Shown here piece by piece: positions 42,831 through 55,848 of a stretch of 64,000 nt of DNA (within the stretch, counting starts at the first letter, position 1; every line of letters starts with the position of its first letter). Source of the DNA: Diogma glabrata (Eukaryota > Arthropoda > Insecta > Diptera > Cylindrotomidae); the NCBI GenBank assembly GCA_963693315.1, contig OY856186.1, positions 71,728,128 through 71,792,127 on the forward strand, in the 5' to 3' direction. Made by a program: the position numbers and the translations under genes. The notes beneath the pieces are model-generated. The model ran no database searches. It was not told where the DNA came from and worked only from the letters and a program-made list of their open reading frames with translations.

Positions 42831-45395
42831 TCTATATATATATAATACACAAAAAACGAAAAAGCGTAGCCATACGATAAGAAAGACGACTGAATAGTAT
42901 TCGGTAGGGAAAGAAGAAAAATAAAAAACGAAACATAAACGAAATTTATTAAATTTCTATTTAGTATTTTATATTTTCTCTTCAAATTTCAATTAAGTTT
43001 ATGCTTTGCTTTTGGAGTGGATAGACGTATTATTTTAGATTTAATTTATTTCAGGCTTAAAAAAATATTTGTTTTAAAATTGCAGCTGTGTTTAAATTCA
43101 TTTTTCACTTTCTTTTTTCGGGAAATTAAAAATGAAATGCATAAAAATTCATGCATAGGTAAAGATTTAAAAATTATTTTAAGTTAAAATTATTTTAAGT
43201 TTCCTTTCTTCTGCATCTTAACTTTTATTTTAGTCAGAATTTTCTTTATTTTTAAATATTTTCTATTTATTATATAATTAAAGAAACAACTCATAAAATT
43301 GATTTGTTCTTTCTTTGCAAAACAAGATAAGCAGGCTACAGACCTTCAATCAATTTGTCAATCAATTGAAAACGAAAATAAACGAAATAAAATTTAGGGG
43401 ATTTTTTCACTAAATTTTATTTCTTTTATTTTTGTTTTCGAATTGATTGACAAATTGATTGTAGGTCTGAAGCCTGCTATAGAGAAATATTTCATTATAG
43501 CCGTGTTCCATTTGACTGAAACAACTGAATTATCTGAAAAGAATATATTAAGCATAATATGTAAAATGTATTTTAGCTAGAACATAAAAAACGTTCATAA
43601 CGAACATAAAAAACGTGTCGTTGTCATTGTCGATGTAGTGGGTTGTGAGAAAGGTTCGGGGTTCAACGCGGACCCTATATTTATTTTTTATTGCTTTTGT
43701 CTATTTTTTTATAGAACATTAAAATTATCCCTTTTTATTCATAAAAACTCCACTTACGGCATTTAAATTTTTCGGTAAAGTAGTGTTTTAAAATTATTAT
43801 GGGCATTATAGCCCTTTTAGCCGTTTCGTTCAAATTTATATCATTTCGATATTAATAAGAAATTAATTATTTATATGACAGATAGTGCTAAAACTCATAT
43901 AATATTTGTTTTCTAGCATCATTTTTGGGGGGATACCCCCCTAGTTTAATTAAAATAAGATAATACTAAGGAGCTCTTTTTCCATAAAACATGTATTATT
44001 GTAATCTAGACAAGATATATTTCGGAATTCAAACCCGGGTTTTGTAAGTTTATTCCACCTTTTTTTTATGTCACCAACCAATGATTTTATTACAAAACAA
44101 TTTGTTCATCTTTGAATAACCTTTTAAAAATTGATTGATTGTTGCTAGTGCTACTAACTTTTGCTTTGTTCTTATTCATATAATCATATCCATCCAATGT
44201 AAATAAAAACCATAAGTCTACACATCCCTGGTATTTATAAAAAACATAAAAATTAAAAGTAATAATAAAAAACAATACTTGTAAATCGTAAGTTCCCAAA
44301 CTCATCAGTATTCATGATCAACGCTACCAGACTTTTAAATAATAATAAATGGAGCTGCAAAACGATACGGAATGAATTTTTTTTTTGCTTGCTTTGTACA
44401 TTTATTTTCTCATTAAATTGAATTGAATTAAGTATAACAATTTATTATTTAAACTAAAAGTCGATAAAAATATTGATTTGCTGTAAAGTAATATATATTT
44501 TTAATAATGCGTTTTTTAGAGTAGTTAATTTAGTTAATGTAATACATAAATACAAAATAATATGTAATTTAAAATTGATTGACACCAAACCAAATTGAAA
44601 TTGCAATCAGTTAACAGTTTTCTTCATTTTTACATAATCATAAAATTTATTTGTTCATCTTCGCTTCTTACTGTGATGAGTTATTATGTCTAAATAAAAA
44701 TACTAAATTTTTTTTTAAATAAAAAAAAACGTATATGAACGTACAAATATATATTTTTTTGTTTAACGTAATCCTTGATAAAAAAAATATGTATGCACGA
44801 GTATTCGCAGCCTTACCATAAATAAAATGCAATTTTCATCATTTCCTTTATTAGAAGATCATAGGGCGCGAGCGATATAAATAAACATTTAACGTTCGTG
44901 ATAAACTATATTTGTAAACAAATATTATGCTTTCTTGCCACATACGTGTTTTTTTTGTTTCTTTTTTGTTGTTTTTCGGAATATTCGTGCTAATTAAATT
45001 AAAAAGTGATTTGTAATTATTATACAATTATGGCAATTAATGGGTAATGGGTTCGTACAAATATTTCCATGATATGTTAAATTTATTGCCAAGAGATTAT
45101 GATTAATTTAAAAAAAATTTTATACTTTGATAAGAACGGTATTATAATTACTAATTAATTTAAAAAAGAATAACTATATATCATCAGAAAGTAAATGACG
45201 GTGAGTGGTTGAATATTGGAAATTTTGTTTTAAAACAACAAGTCTATTAAATTAATAACCAGAGGTTCGATGCCTTAACTCACATTTATTTATGGACAAT
45301 ATTTTTAATTTAAGCAGATGGTTATACAATTTTGTGTGAACTTAGTTTCTCAGTATATAAATCTGTGTATAAGCCATAAAAAGATACAAAGGTTA
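42831..45395. other. AT-rich non-coding stretch with one hairpin
   Basis: No gene recognised. Weak B-box-like words occur near 43655, 44035 and 45265 but without convincing tRNA folds. The hairpin at 43329-43480 is listed separately. Confidence 0.4.
43329..43480. repeat. Near-perfect hairpin, about 150 bp
   Basis: The left arm AGCAGGCTACAGACC and CAATTTGTCAATCAATT is matched by AATTGATTGACAAATTG and GGTCTGAAGCCTGCT. Arms of about 70 bases leave a loop of about 14. Small foldback element, or a substrate for small RNAs if transcribed. Confidence 0.75.
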
Positions 45396-45399
45396 ATAT

Positions 45400-46068
45400 T
45401 GTTACGTTTTTCTAACCTTCCTTCGAATTGGCCTAACTCACAATTCTTCCTAACTCATAAACGCAATTCCCAATCTCTTCCGAGTTCGATCACTGACTAA
45501 TTAGCAAACACACCAGGTTTTATTAAGTCTTCAACTCCTTGATTGTTCCACAACAACAAGAAACAATACAGCAAACAATATTCCTAACTAGAATATTTTT
45601 TCAACAGCTTCAGAAACTCCAACGGTTTATTGTAGAAATTTCCAGTAATAGAACGTTTAAAATAATACACAAAATATTTCTACTCAATAAAACTTAAAAC
45701 TTTATTCACTAATTTAAAGATCACTTTTACAATTCCAACCTCACAATCGCAGGTTTAAAATAAAACTAATTAAAAACTACAAGAGGCAATTTCCTTATAT
45801 ACATTCTGCTTAATCTCTAGAAATTTCGCGGTCACTTTTTAGAAACCTTGAGAAAATATTAGAATATTCAATTATTTTACGTTACGTTGATTTGATTCAT
45901 AAAATCATTTGTTTTGTGTAGACCTTAATTCTAAGAACATGTACAACAACAACAACACTATTCATTTCATTCACTTTCTGTTGTGTTTTGTTGATTTTAT
46001 TTTCCTGGAAGTGACCGTAATCGTCTAGATCTTTCTGTAACCGTCTAGATTTTTCTGTACTCGTAACA
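45400..46068. mobile_element. Probable solo LTR 1 (669 bp), ATAT duplication
   Basis: It starts TGTTACG and ends CGTAACA (TG...CA as in LTRs). ATAT flanks both sides directly (45396-45399, 46069-46072). Four-base AT-rich duplications fit Ty3/gypsy integration. A TATATA box-like word lies near 45795. No internal coding region is attached. Confidence 0.75.
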
Positions 46069-46113
46069 ATATTCATATGGTTTTTAGCTTCTATGATTAG
46101 TTTTGAAACTTAT

Positions 46114-46393
46114 TGTTACGATTACAGAAATATTTAGACGATTGAACGTTGTGAACTGGAAATTTCTACTATAAACCGTTGGAGTTCTGAAGCTGTTAAA
46201 AGAATATTTTAGTCAGGAATATTGTTTGCTGTATTGTTTTCCTGTTGTTGTGGAACAATTAAGGAGTTGAATACTTAATAAAATCTGGTGTTTGTGCATA
46301 CTAATCAGTGATCGAACTCTGAAGAGATTTGGGAATTACGTTTATCGAATTGAGAGTAAGGCCAATTCGAAGTAAGGTTGGAAAAACGTAACA
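46114..46393. mobile_element. Probable solo LTR 2 (280 bp), TTAT duplication, inverted
   Basis: It has the same TGTTACG...CGTAACA ends. Its body matches the outer portion of solo LTR 1 in reverse orientation (for example GGAACAATTAAGGAGTTGA against TCAACTCCTTGATTGTTCC), with the middle missing. TTAT flanks both sides (46110-46113, 46394-46397), so it inserted independently of copy 1. Confidence 0.75.
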
Positions 46394-46599
46394 TTATAAA
46401 TCTAATGATAAAATGGATACGTTCCACTTGTCCACTTCTCATTGGAAACAGTCGTCACAAATATGTGATTTCCATTTGTCACTAATATGTGATTGTGATT
46501 ATGTAACTAATATGTTCCCATCTTTTTTTGGAACTATAAAGCTGCGGATTGGTAGGGCCTTAGAGGGTTTTTAAATGTTTTCACAGGAAACCTATTTGT

Positions 46600-47830
46600 C
46601 TTATCGGCCAAGACTCGACATAGCTGCGTTAAATTTGTCGGGGACTATTTTTAAAAATTGTATACTAAAAGAACCCAATTTCTTACCTAGAGTTTCTGAC
46701 AAAATGATGAGCATAATTTTTCGTAATAACATCATTCGGAAAGATCAGATCGTATTTCTCAAATTATTTTTAAGACATTTGCTAAAGAGTTCTAAAGATA
46801 TTTGCCCCAATTCTCACTAAAATCTTCTATTTGTCATATAAAAAAGGGATTTTTCCTGAATTATGGAGAATGGCTAGTGTATAGCCTGTTTCAAAAAGGG
46901 TAGTAAAACTGATCCAACAAATTACAGACCCATTTCAATTTTATAGGTTGTTGCTAGCATTTTTGAGCAATACATTAATTTTAATATAATGAGCTATTTG
47001 GGGTTATCAAAATTACTTAATGAAAGACAATACGGGTGCCGAAAAGGAAGAACGACGGGCGATTTACTTGCATTTGTCACTCATGTGTGGAACAAGTCAC
47101 TTGAGAACCATGGTGAATCTTTCGGTGTTGCTCTTGATATTTCCAAACCATTTGACAAACCATGGCATAATAATCTCATTTGCAAATTAAGATGTTGTGG
47201 TTTGGACGAGCAACTTATTTCGTGGATAAAACGCTTCATTTCCGAGCGAAAATTTCGGGTCAATGTTGATAATGTCTCATCGAATTTCTTTTCAAATAAC
47301 GCAGGAGTTCCTCAAGGTTCCACTTCGTCAACAATTCTCTTTCTGATTTATATTGGCGATTTGTTGAATTCACGTATTAGTCCTATTCATTTTGCTGATG
47401 ATAGCACGCTTCATTCGTCGCATGAAATATCATCTATAAATTCACTTTCTGTGCTTAATAACTGTAGATCGAATTTGATAAATTCCTTAAGCGTTGATTT
47501 AACGGCAATAATAGATTAGAGTTTCGTTAACAGTGTTTAATTTAATACAAGTAAAATACAGGTTTGTTATTTTTCTAGATTATCTACACCAAGTCTTTTC
47601 CATTAAAGTTTTACTCCTCTTGTATGGAGAAAGAATTGAAATTGAAAGACACTGAAAACAATATGAACTGGAGTTCTCATATTTTAACATAGCTAAGAAC
47701 TCTGTGCAAAAATTGGGCTTTTTTAGGAATGCCGCAAGTTTTTCGAAAGCGAAAAACTTCTTTTAATATACAAATTATTTATACGTCCCTGGTATGGAAT
47801 ATTGTTCTGACATATGGGTCGAAAATGACA
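46600..47830 (+). pseudogene. LINE-C reverse transcriptase relic
   Basis: The + strand reads, across several frames and stops: a piece near 46850 (GIFPELWRMASV), then from 46989 a 176-codon open segment with LNERQYGCRKGRTTGDLL, VALDISKPFDKPWHNNLICK, NAGVPQGSTSSTILFLIYIG and the catalytic FADDSTLH. Decayed C-terminal pieces continue to about 47830. The RT resembles LINE-B (shared FADDSTLH and the TTxDLL block), so it is a distant member of the same group. The endonuclease part is missing. Confidence 0.85.
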
Positions 47831-47849
47831 AAAAAACTTGTTTTGTACT

Positions 47850-48560
47850 ACAAAAAAAATCCCCTTTCACATGATCAAAAATAATTTTTTTTCAAAACTT
47901 CTACTTTCAACCCCCTCCAATTTTAATTTGAAATTATAAGAACCAAAAAAAAATTTCAGTTTTGATTTAGCAAAATTCGTGCACGTGTGAATTTAAAAAA
48001 AATTTTTTTTGTAATGTTCGTAGATAAGGGGCGGAACAAAAACATATTTCACATTTTCGAAAATAAGTCGAAAACTGTGCTTTCGAGAACTACCAAAAAA
48101 CGGTTTTGCACTACAAAAAAATATCACCTTTCACCCCACATGACATGATCAAAATTATTTTTTTTTCAAAATTTCTACTGTAAACCCCCTCCAATGAACA
48201 TTTGAAATTATAACAACGAAAAAAAAAATTTTGGTTTTCATTTAGCAAAATCCCTATACCCGTCAATTTTTTAAAATTTTTTCCTTTGTAATCTTCGCAG
48301 ATAAAGGGGAAAAAATTTTACATTTTAAAAATAAGTCGAAAACTGTGTTTTTGAAAATTACATAAAAACTGCTTTGACCTAAAAAAAAATCACCTTTCAT
48401 ATGACACCCCACTTGACATAATCAAAAATAATTTTTTTTCAAAATCTTTACTTGAAACCCCTCCCAGTGAGTTTCGATTTTTCCCCCATACCCGTGAATT
48501 TTTATAAACTTTTTCTTTTGTAATGTTCGAAGTAAGTGGGGAGGGGGTGAGGGGGTTGAA
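47850..48560 (+). repeat. Tandem repeat, three units of about 265 bases
   Basis: 'cctttcacatgatc' or its variants recur at about 47862, 48126 and 48392, each followed by poly-T, 'caaaa-ctt-tact', 'accccctccaat' and 'gtaatgttcg'. It is related to the sequence at 1-330. Confidence 0.75.
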
Positions 48561-48779
48561 TTGAGTTTTTGGCTATAACTCAAAAATTAAGCAGTCGAAA
48601 ATTCATTGAAATTTTTTTTGAAATATTTCTATCTTTTCCGATTTTTCTGAGCCAAACTCGATTCCTTAAAATAACTTTGGTTTTACTATCTCCTTATATA
48701 TGTCCATAAAATATAGATAAAAACAAATATTTGAAATTCAGCAGGCGTGGGAAAACACATTTAAGAACTGTAGAAAATT

Positions 48780-49150
48780 TCAAGTCTGATCACTGGTCTG
48801 ATTAGACCGTGATACGGGACTTGGCGAACCCGAGGTACCTGAGCTATAGTGGGCTCTAGCCTGCTATTACAAACCGTAAACCTGTTGTCATGTCTAGCGG
48901 GAACGGGGACCTTGGCTTAGCCGCCCGGGTCGCGGGAAGGTGCTCCCTTATTAGCACCCCCTGGTGGGTACACACTAGAGAGAACTCTTGCAGGGTCAAA
49001 CCACAAAAGTACCATCCTCTGGGCACCTGTCGCCCCCAGTTGTATATAGACTTCTAACAGGTATAGACGAAGGCCTGTTGGTGACCTTTATTGCGTCTAA
49101 ACTCGTGGGAACAATATGGATAAATATTTTAGTAACCTTTCAAATTTTTT
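48780..49150 (+). other. GC-richer island upstream of LINE-B copy 2
   Basis: A conspicuous compositional jump with 'gggacttggcgaacccgagg' and 'gccgcccgggtcgcgggaag'. It directly precedes the region that aligns with the LINE-B 5' UTR, so the likeliest reading is the distal 5' UTR/promoter of a longer LINE-B copy. It is absent from the copy at 37.6-40.9 kb. No coding frame. Confidence 0.45.
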
Positions 49151-49159
49151 AAAAACTTT

Positions 49160-50881
49160 GTTTTCACCTGTTTATTATTTCTTACATCCTATCATGAAAT
49201 ATTGGCCTATGTCATATTTTATTATATGATAGGATTTATTGTTTAGTTACCCATTTTTAAAACAAATTATATTTTGATCAAATGACTATCACATTTGATA
49301 AATTACTTTTTAAAATACACATTCAAAATATTTGTGGATTGAATGCCAACCGGGACGCCGTGCAACATCATCTCGAGCACGACCAACCGCATATTCTTTT
49401 TCTTACAGAAACACAAGTTTCTGAAAACTATCCCTATGACGTAACACTAAATCCCAAATATAGGCTTGAATCAGCTTTTAAACTCCATGAAGGTGTGTGT
49501 ACATACATTCATGAGAGTGTTGCATATAAACGCTTTCCAAATTATGAAGTACATGGCTACAGTACAGTAATATTAAAGGTTTGTCTACCTGAAATTTCTT
49601 TTTTTACAATAGCTCTATACCGGTCCCCAAACAAACATAATCCCAATTTTTTTAATGACTTGACTAATGTTGTCGACGAAATTAGAGCACAATTTCAAAG
49701 TTGTGAGGTTATCGTTACCGGTGACTTAAACGTCCACAACAAATCGTGGTTGGAATTTTCCAAAATGACCGACGACGACAATGGAAGGCAGGCAGAAATA
49801 TTTGCTGCATCGCACGACCTGACGCAGATTGTAAAAAGCCCAACTTTCACTCCTCGTAATGGCGGTGATAAAAGTTTTCTCTTAGACCTTTATCTCACAT
49901 CTATGCCAGATATTACGAGTGTCGATGTCGATAAGGGTAGTATTGGAAATTCTGACCATTATCTAATCACATCAGTTATCAAAACTGATTTGCTACAAAC
50001 TAGAGTTCCCAAATCCCGTAAAATATTTCACTTTTCAAAAATGGACACCAATGGTCTCCGAAGTTTTTTTCAAGGTTTCCCTTTTGATCGTCATTGTTTT
50101 TATACTGACGATGTAAATGTTTCTGCTCAAAACTTTACTGAAACCATTCAATTCGGTATTAACAAATTCGTTCCCTTTTCAATAATGAAACCCCAACAAA
50201 AATATTTGTTTTCGAAAGCAGCCAAATTGGCTCTTAGAAACAAACGTAGATTATTTAATATTTGGATTCATAAAAAGAACTCTGTTAATCGATCCCAATA
50301 TTTAAAGGCTAATAAAATATCAAACCAGATAATTGAAAACGAAAAAACAGAGCGAAAGCGGCAAAACTTTCGAGTATGTCAATTTCTGACAAAAGTTTTT
50401 ACAGTGCCATTAATTCTTTAAATTGTGGTACTAAATCTTCTATCCCTCCTATCATTGATGGTGACTCAATCATTACTGACCCTGCAAGGAAAGCGACATT
50501 GTTCGCGGAACGCTTTGCTTCAAATTCAACAGTTTTAGAAACTCCTAAAGAAATACCCCAAATCCAGTCTTCAGGAGTTAATATGAAACAATTACATTTC
50601 AAACCCAAAATTGTCGAAAAACTTTTAAGGGGGTTAAACAACAACAAAGCTTCTGGTCTGGACAACATTCCTCCTGTTATTCTAAAAACATTTTCAAAAG
50701 AACTTGCACCAACCCTCACCAAAATATTTTATAAATCCTATAAATCTGGTATTTATCCATCCTGCTGGAAGTTGGCCAATGTCCAGCCTGTCCCAAAAAA
50801 AGGAACGAAATGTGATATTTCAAATTATAGTGATATTTCAAATTATAGACCAATAGCCTTACTCCCAGTCATGTCTAAAAT
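49160..50881 (+). pseudogene. LINE-B copy 2, endonuclease and N-terminal RT
   Basis: The 5' UTR (49160-49281) matches LINE-B ('tatcatgaaatattgg'). The frame from 49282 lacks the basic leader of LINE-B but then follows it closely: NICGLNANRDAVQHH, LFLTETQVS, VTGDLNVHNKSW (N for F-N change in GDFN), GNSDHYLI. A shift near 50376 leads into the second frame, which holds the thumb/linker region and WKLANVQPVPKKG. An 18-base in-frame duplication sits at 50813-50848. The copy runs into the assembly gap; no continuation is visible beyond it. Confidence 0.9.
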
Positions 50882-51081
50882 NNNNNNNNNNNNNNNNNNN
50901 NNNNNNNNNNNNNNNNNNNNNNNNNNNNNNNNNNNNNNNNNNNNNNNNNNNNNNNNNNNNNNNNNNNNNNNNNNNNNNNNNNNNNNNNNNNNNNNNNNNN
51001 NNNNNNNNNNNNNNNNNNNNNNNNNNNNNNNNNNNNNNNNNNNNNNNNNNNNNNNNNNNNNNNNNNNNNNNNNNNNNNNNN
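50882..51081. other. Assembly gap, 200 N
   Basis: Exactly 200 unknown bases, a conventional placeholder length. Frames called through it are meaningless, and the true distance is unknown. Confidence 0.99.
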
Positions 51082-51480
51082 AGTAACCCATACCATGTAT
51101 CGGTAACTCCGTAAAACGTTGGATATAAAATTCATAATATTCAACTTAATTTATCAAATCTAAAATTCGTGCCATCCGCCATTTTCACGTGTAATTGTTT
51201 TTATAACCTCAAATTTTTTTTTAAAGACTTCACTTTAAACACCTTAAAAATCTTATTCTCCAATTAAAACATTGATCTCATCTTCGTTGTCAAATGTAAT
51301 ATAATGATTTATTATACTATTAAAAACATTGAATTCATTTTATAATATGTTTTATTTTAATTTAGAATAATTTATAGTGAAGTTAAGTTGTGTGCTTTTT
51401 TGATGGTTTTTCCATTGAATAATAGTTCGACAAAACGTCAAAACTGAATGTAGTATTACCACACATATAATATTTGTGTC
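51082..51480. other. AT-rich non-coding stretch
   Basis: Nothing recognised; no sign of the LINE-B RT that should follow the gap. Confidence 0.4.
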
Positions 51481-52345
51481 TATGGAAAATATTCGATATA
51501 ATGAAAACATATTATCGAAAAACAGGCGGTATACTCTCCTCACAGTTAAAAATAATGTAAATTGAAATGTCAGGTATAAGCAGTATATATTTATATTATA
51601 TAGTTAGGCAATTCTTTTGAAAATGTACAGTTATTTGTCGATTTTTTTTTAAATCTAAAAACTTTTATGTGTCATTGGTGTGAACGAATGAAAAAATGCT
51701 CCGAATATATGAAAGTTCCAGCTCCACTAGGGATGGCAATTATTCGACATTTTTACTATCCGGTTATCGAATAGTACATTTTCCAAAAAAACGGTTTTAA
51801 CCGGTTAACCGGTTAAAAAATTCAATCAAAAATTGATTTGTAATTTACAAATAAATTTCTTTAAATAAGTGTTTCTACACTAATCATAACACTTCATTTA
51901 AAACATACCAGAATATTTAGCTATATTTAATTTATATGCTCGATCTGATTTCGATTGTGACTAGGGATTGCAATCCCGAGATCATAAATCCCGGGTTCCA
52001 GACATATTTTTATGATCCCAAAATTCTGAGATTAATGATTAACGAGTTAAAACCACCCCTAAGACCACCCCTAAATGTGGTGCTGACGGATGAACTTTAT
52101 TCAGTAAACAGTAGCGCTCTAAATTTTAGTTATGGTATATTCTTGATGATGGAACGCTATTGTTTGTTCGAAGTAATAAGCTTTCCTATAATTGTATATG
52201 CGGGTTTTAATGCTTTAGAAAAATCGTACGCAGTGGCGTAGCTAGCATGGGTGGCACCCGGGGCGGATATTGTGGTGTCACCCCAAAAATAAAAACTGTC
52301 AATAATAATAAAAAGCCGATAAACGTAATTTATAATTTTTTTTAA

Positions 52346-55240
52346 TTAATACAAATGAGCATTATTATTATAAGCCCGCAAGTAATTTTTAACTAATTTT
52401 AATTTGCTGAAACTCCACTCACACGAAGCCACTAATACGCAAATAGTCATAAATAACTTTAGTGCGACCGTAAGATTCGGAAGAAATTCTAAAAAATCCC
52501 ATTCTACGATGAATTTCAAAAAGTCTAGGTACACCCAGTTAGAAACTGTAACATTGGCCGCTTTTAAATGCCTCCTCACCCTTTGTATCTCTATGAGGAG
52601 TTCTGTTGCCAATACCGCATCATAAAAACCAGTAAATTTTGATACCGATAATTTTAACTTTTCACTGTTCGCCAAAAGCTAAGTGTTTGTCTGCACAACC
52701 TCGAACAATGAAGCTAAATCTTGAACTGAATTCAGTCTAGTTCGGAGTTCAACACTGAATCGGTCAAGACATTCCAACATGTCCTTTTTAAGTTGAGCTC
52801 TCAGTGTCAGTCCAACATCAGGTGCAAACTCACCACCCGTTCGTTTTTTGCGTTTATATGACGAATTCGGCTTTCCATTGGAATGTCAGAGTCCTCCGAT
52901 TTTTTCGCAGCAAGATCTATTGCCTCTTCTACAATGAGACTTCGTTATGAATTGACTCTATTTTTGTAGCTAATTGAACAATATTCAAGCCCGTGCTTTG
53001 CAATCCAATCTGAGCACAGATATTATTTCTCTTAGAATATCATTTCAAAACAAAAGATAGCAAAGAAACGAAAAATCACATGCTGCATTGATAAGGTTCT
53101 GTGCAGCGCCTCTAGTGTCTACATTTTCTTGTTGATCACTTAAGTTCTCAATTTCAGCCACAATCCCATCAAAGTTTTTGGCCAATACTTTTACTGCAGC
53201 ATAATGAGCACTCCAATGCGCTGTTAAGAGTATTTTAACAGTTGCTTTGTTGTGTTTAGCAAGTACTTCCCAGCCGCTAGTCGAAGCAGAAAAACATGTA
53301 AAAATGGCTTCCACTGACGAGTGTTGGCCGTATAAATTAATTGAATGATCTTTGCAGCCCACAAAAATTGCTTTGTTGTTTTTTGCTTTAATAATAGCTT
53401 GCACTTCTCCATTAATACTACTCATAACAGCTGCATTATCATAACCTTTGGGAGCGACAATTCATAACATCTAACCATCATTTTCAAGATTTTACACTAA
53501 AAAAAACATGTCCTATTTCCAATCGAAATGCAGTTGTCTCAACCTCACCGTGCGGAAAGATATGGCGAATCGAAATACGAGATTGATTCAACAACCGTAC
53601 AATGATAAGCCGATGCAGTTGAGACAATCACATGAAATATTTATGTGAAAATAAAATATAGTTCAATTAATCTCAAATACTCAAATTTTAAAATGAAAAA
53701 TTCATGATATAAGGCCAAAGAAATATGTTTTCATGGAAATAGTTATTAACTTTATTCAACTACTGTTATATTGGATAGCACTTTATATTTTAATTACACC
53801 TCATTCTGTTATCAGGAAAATGCTACTGAGTACTGAGTAGTTGTCCCAATCACGGTGAAATTGTTTGTAAATATCTTTTCTTTGCATGAATAATAAACTG
53901 CCATCTTCGAGATGAGGTTATCATTACTTCAATTTTTTTTTCAGTGTAAGAATTTCATCGCTTAAATCAGCGGCTTTTTTCCACGTAAAGGAAAAAATCC
54001 AAGGAATACTTCCTTGATTTCCACTTTACTACCATCAATTTTCACATAACGAATCACTTCTGACATTTGATCAATATGTGAATGTCAGGTGTGCTATCAA
54101 ACATAATTCCAAAATATTTAACCGATTTAATTTCGTTGACAAGCTTAAACTTTACGTGGATCGCTAAAACATTTATGAACTCACTTTGTATATCTGGTAA
54201 CAAATATGATACTTTTGGTGATTTACCATGCTCCAAATTCAAAATGTGTTCTTTTAACAATACATCATACTTTGACAATAGTTTGGTTAGTTCTAAGAAA
54301 TTGCCTTTATTTGAAGAACTTTGTCCTTTATCATGTCCATGAAATGCTGGGTTTTGTTTAGATAAAAACAAAGTTATATCCAATAATCTTGATAAAAGAT
54401 GTTTCCACTTCTGTTTTTTATTATATATTGATTGCAAGACTGCGTCTCGTATCGTTTTATGAATTTTTAACCTCATTTCCAAAGTTTTCCACTTTTCAAA
54501 ATTCTCCAGATGTTCATTTGAAGTTTCATGCTCGGCCACTTTGGGATTTAGTTTCCACCGCTTCTGATATCCAGTAGTAAATGTTGATTTTGTATTATTA
54601 TTATTGGTGACAGCAAATACACGACAACAGAAGCAATACAGTTCGCAAGTTATTATTTACAGGAGAATAAACAATCCATGGCCGTAAATTTTTTTCACCA
54701 TTATTCATCATTTTATGAAACCATTCTTTAGAAAGATGGCGAACATCACCTTTTATGTCTAACCCGTGTCTAGATACAGTAACAAACGACCCTTCTCTAT
54801 TATGAAAATGTTCACTTTCTTTTTTTATGATTTCAATGCGAACATTACCAGAGACGAGTATATTCCAATGTGATACATCTCTTAAGTCCTGAAGTGATTC
54901 ACCCATGCAAATACTGTCTTCGATAGTAGAAGCATTAGCGGCATTATCACTGTCATTTTCATTATTCCTTTCTAATTCGTCATCATAGGTTATCATTATT
55001 AATTCTGTATTGTTGCTGTTACTTTCCGAAAATGAGCCAATATTCTCTGAAACATTCGTTGCATCAACGTGATAATCAGTTTCTTTTGATGAACCTTGGA
55101 TATCATCGGGTTTTGTAACATATTTATAGATTTGGTCTTTCTCTGTTGGAACCAACTTTTTCTTTAAAAAGTATGAACTCCTCGTGGCATATTTATTTTT
55201 TGGGATATTTGCTAAACGAAATCTAAAAAAATATTTTTAA
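52346..55240 (-). pseudogene. hAT transposase relic (ZMYM1-like)
   Basis: The minus strand keeps the parts in the order of a ZMYM1-like hAT protein. First comes an acidic N-terminal region (from about 55230), then a TTF-type finger region (HLSKEWFHKMMNNGEKNLRPW). Next is the start of the catalytic domain (NPAFHGHDKGQSSSNKGNFL; FGIMFDSTPD, likely the first catalytic Asp region). A middle portion follows (VGCKDHSINLYGQHSS, AHWSAHYAAVKVL). The C-terminal dimerisation domain is at 52346-52675 (FLPNLTVALKLFMTICVLVA, SCEWSFSKLKLVKNYLR). Stops and shifts separate these parts. Strand and position within the 52231-57847 termini fit its being that element's own transposase. Confidence 0.88.
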
Positions 55241-55454
55241 TCATAGTATAGGTATCAGCAAAGCATTAATTCTAAATATATTTGTAGGATACATAATAGG
55301 TACATAGTTCATAATAAGTACACTGTGTTAACGACTAAATACACCGCCAAGAAAATTAATTTATTTAAATTTCCTTGTAACAACTTATATTAAATAATAT
55401 TTGATAAAATGGAATATACAAATCATAGCCTAATATTATAAGGAACTATTTAAA

Positions 55455-55848
55455 AAAATATAAGTATGAAATCCTAAAAGATATTTTATATAAAGAATTT
55501 AAACCAAAATTAAATATCCAATTAGAATCATGCTCAATAATTTACAAAATTGAATGTGATTTTTGTGAAAAATTTTACATCGGGAAAACCGGAAAATGTT
55601 TTAAAGACTGATTTAAAGAATGCCTGCCTAAGAAGAAAAATAAACAAAATTTAAAGTTTATTTTTGCAAACCATTTACATAGTTAATAACAATTGCTACA
55701 CCACTTTTAAAAAAAATTGAAGGCTTTACATTTATGTAGCCAAGGATCTTTAAAAGAATCACTTGATGAGTTTGAAATTTCCAAGGGATTTAAAACCCAA
55801 CAAAATGTAATTTTAAATGATAAACTTTCATTTAATTCAAATATATAA
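55455..55848 (+). pseudogene. Penelope-like element, GIY-YIG endonuclease relic
   Basis: The + strand reads YKIECDFCEKFYIGKTGKCF, the characteristic start of the Penelope GIY-YIG domain ('vYki.C..C.kfYIGqTgr.f..R..EH'), with the two Cys preceding YIG as in that family. After a stop come FKECLP and FANHLH, then in another frame LCSQGSLKESLDEFEI and NVILNDKLSFNSN, the usual C-terminal end. The RT part is absent, so it is a 5'-truncated copy. It lies on the opposite strand to the hAT transposase and inside that element, hence a later insertion. Confidence 0.78.

Noticed and set aside
43600..45290. tRNA genes or SINEs at the B-box-like words near 43655, 44035 and 45265
   Set aside because: No matching A-box arm or closed stems could be drawn.
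50843..51144. Frames through the N run
   Set aside because: They consist of unknown residues and mean nothing.
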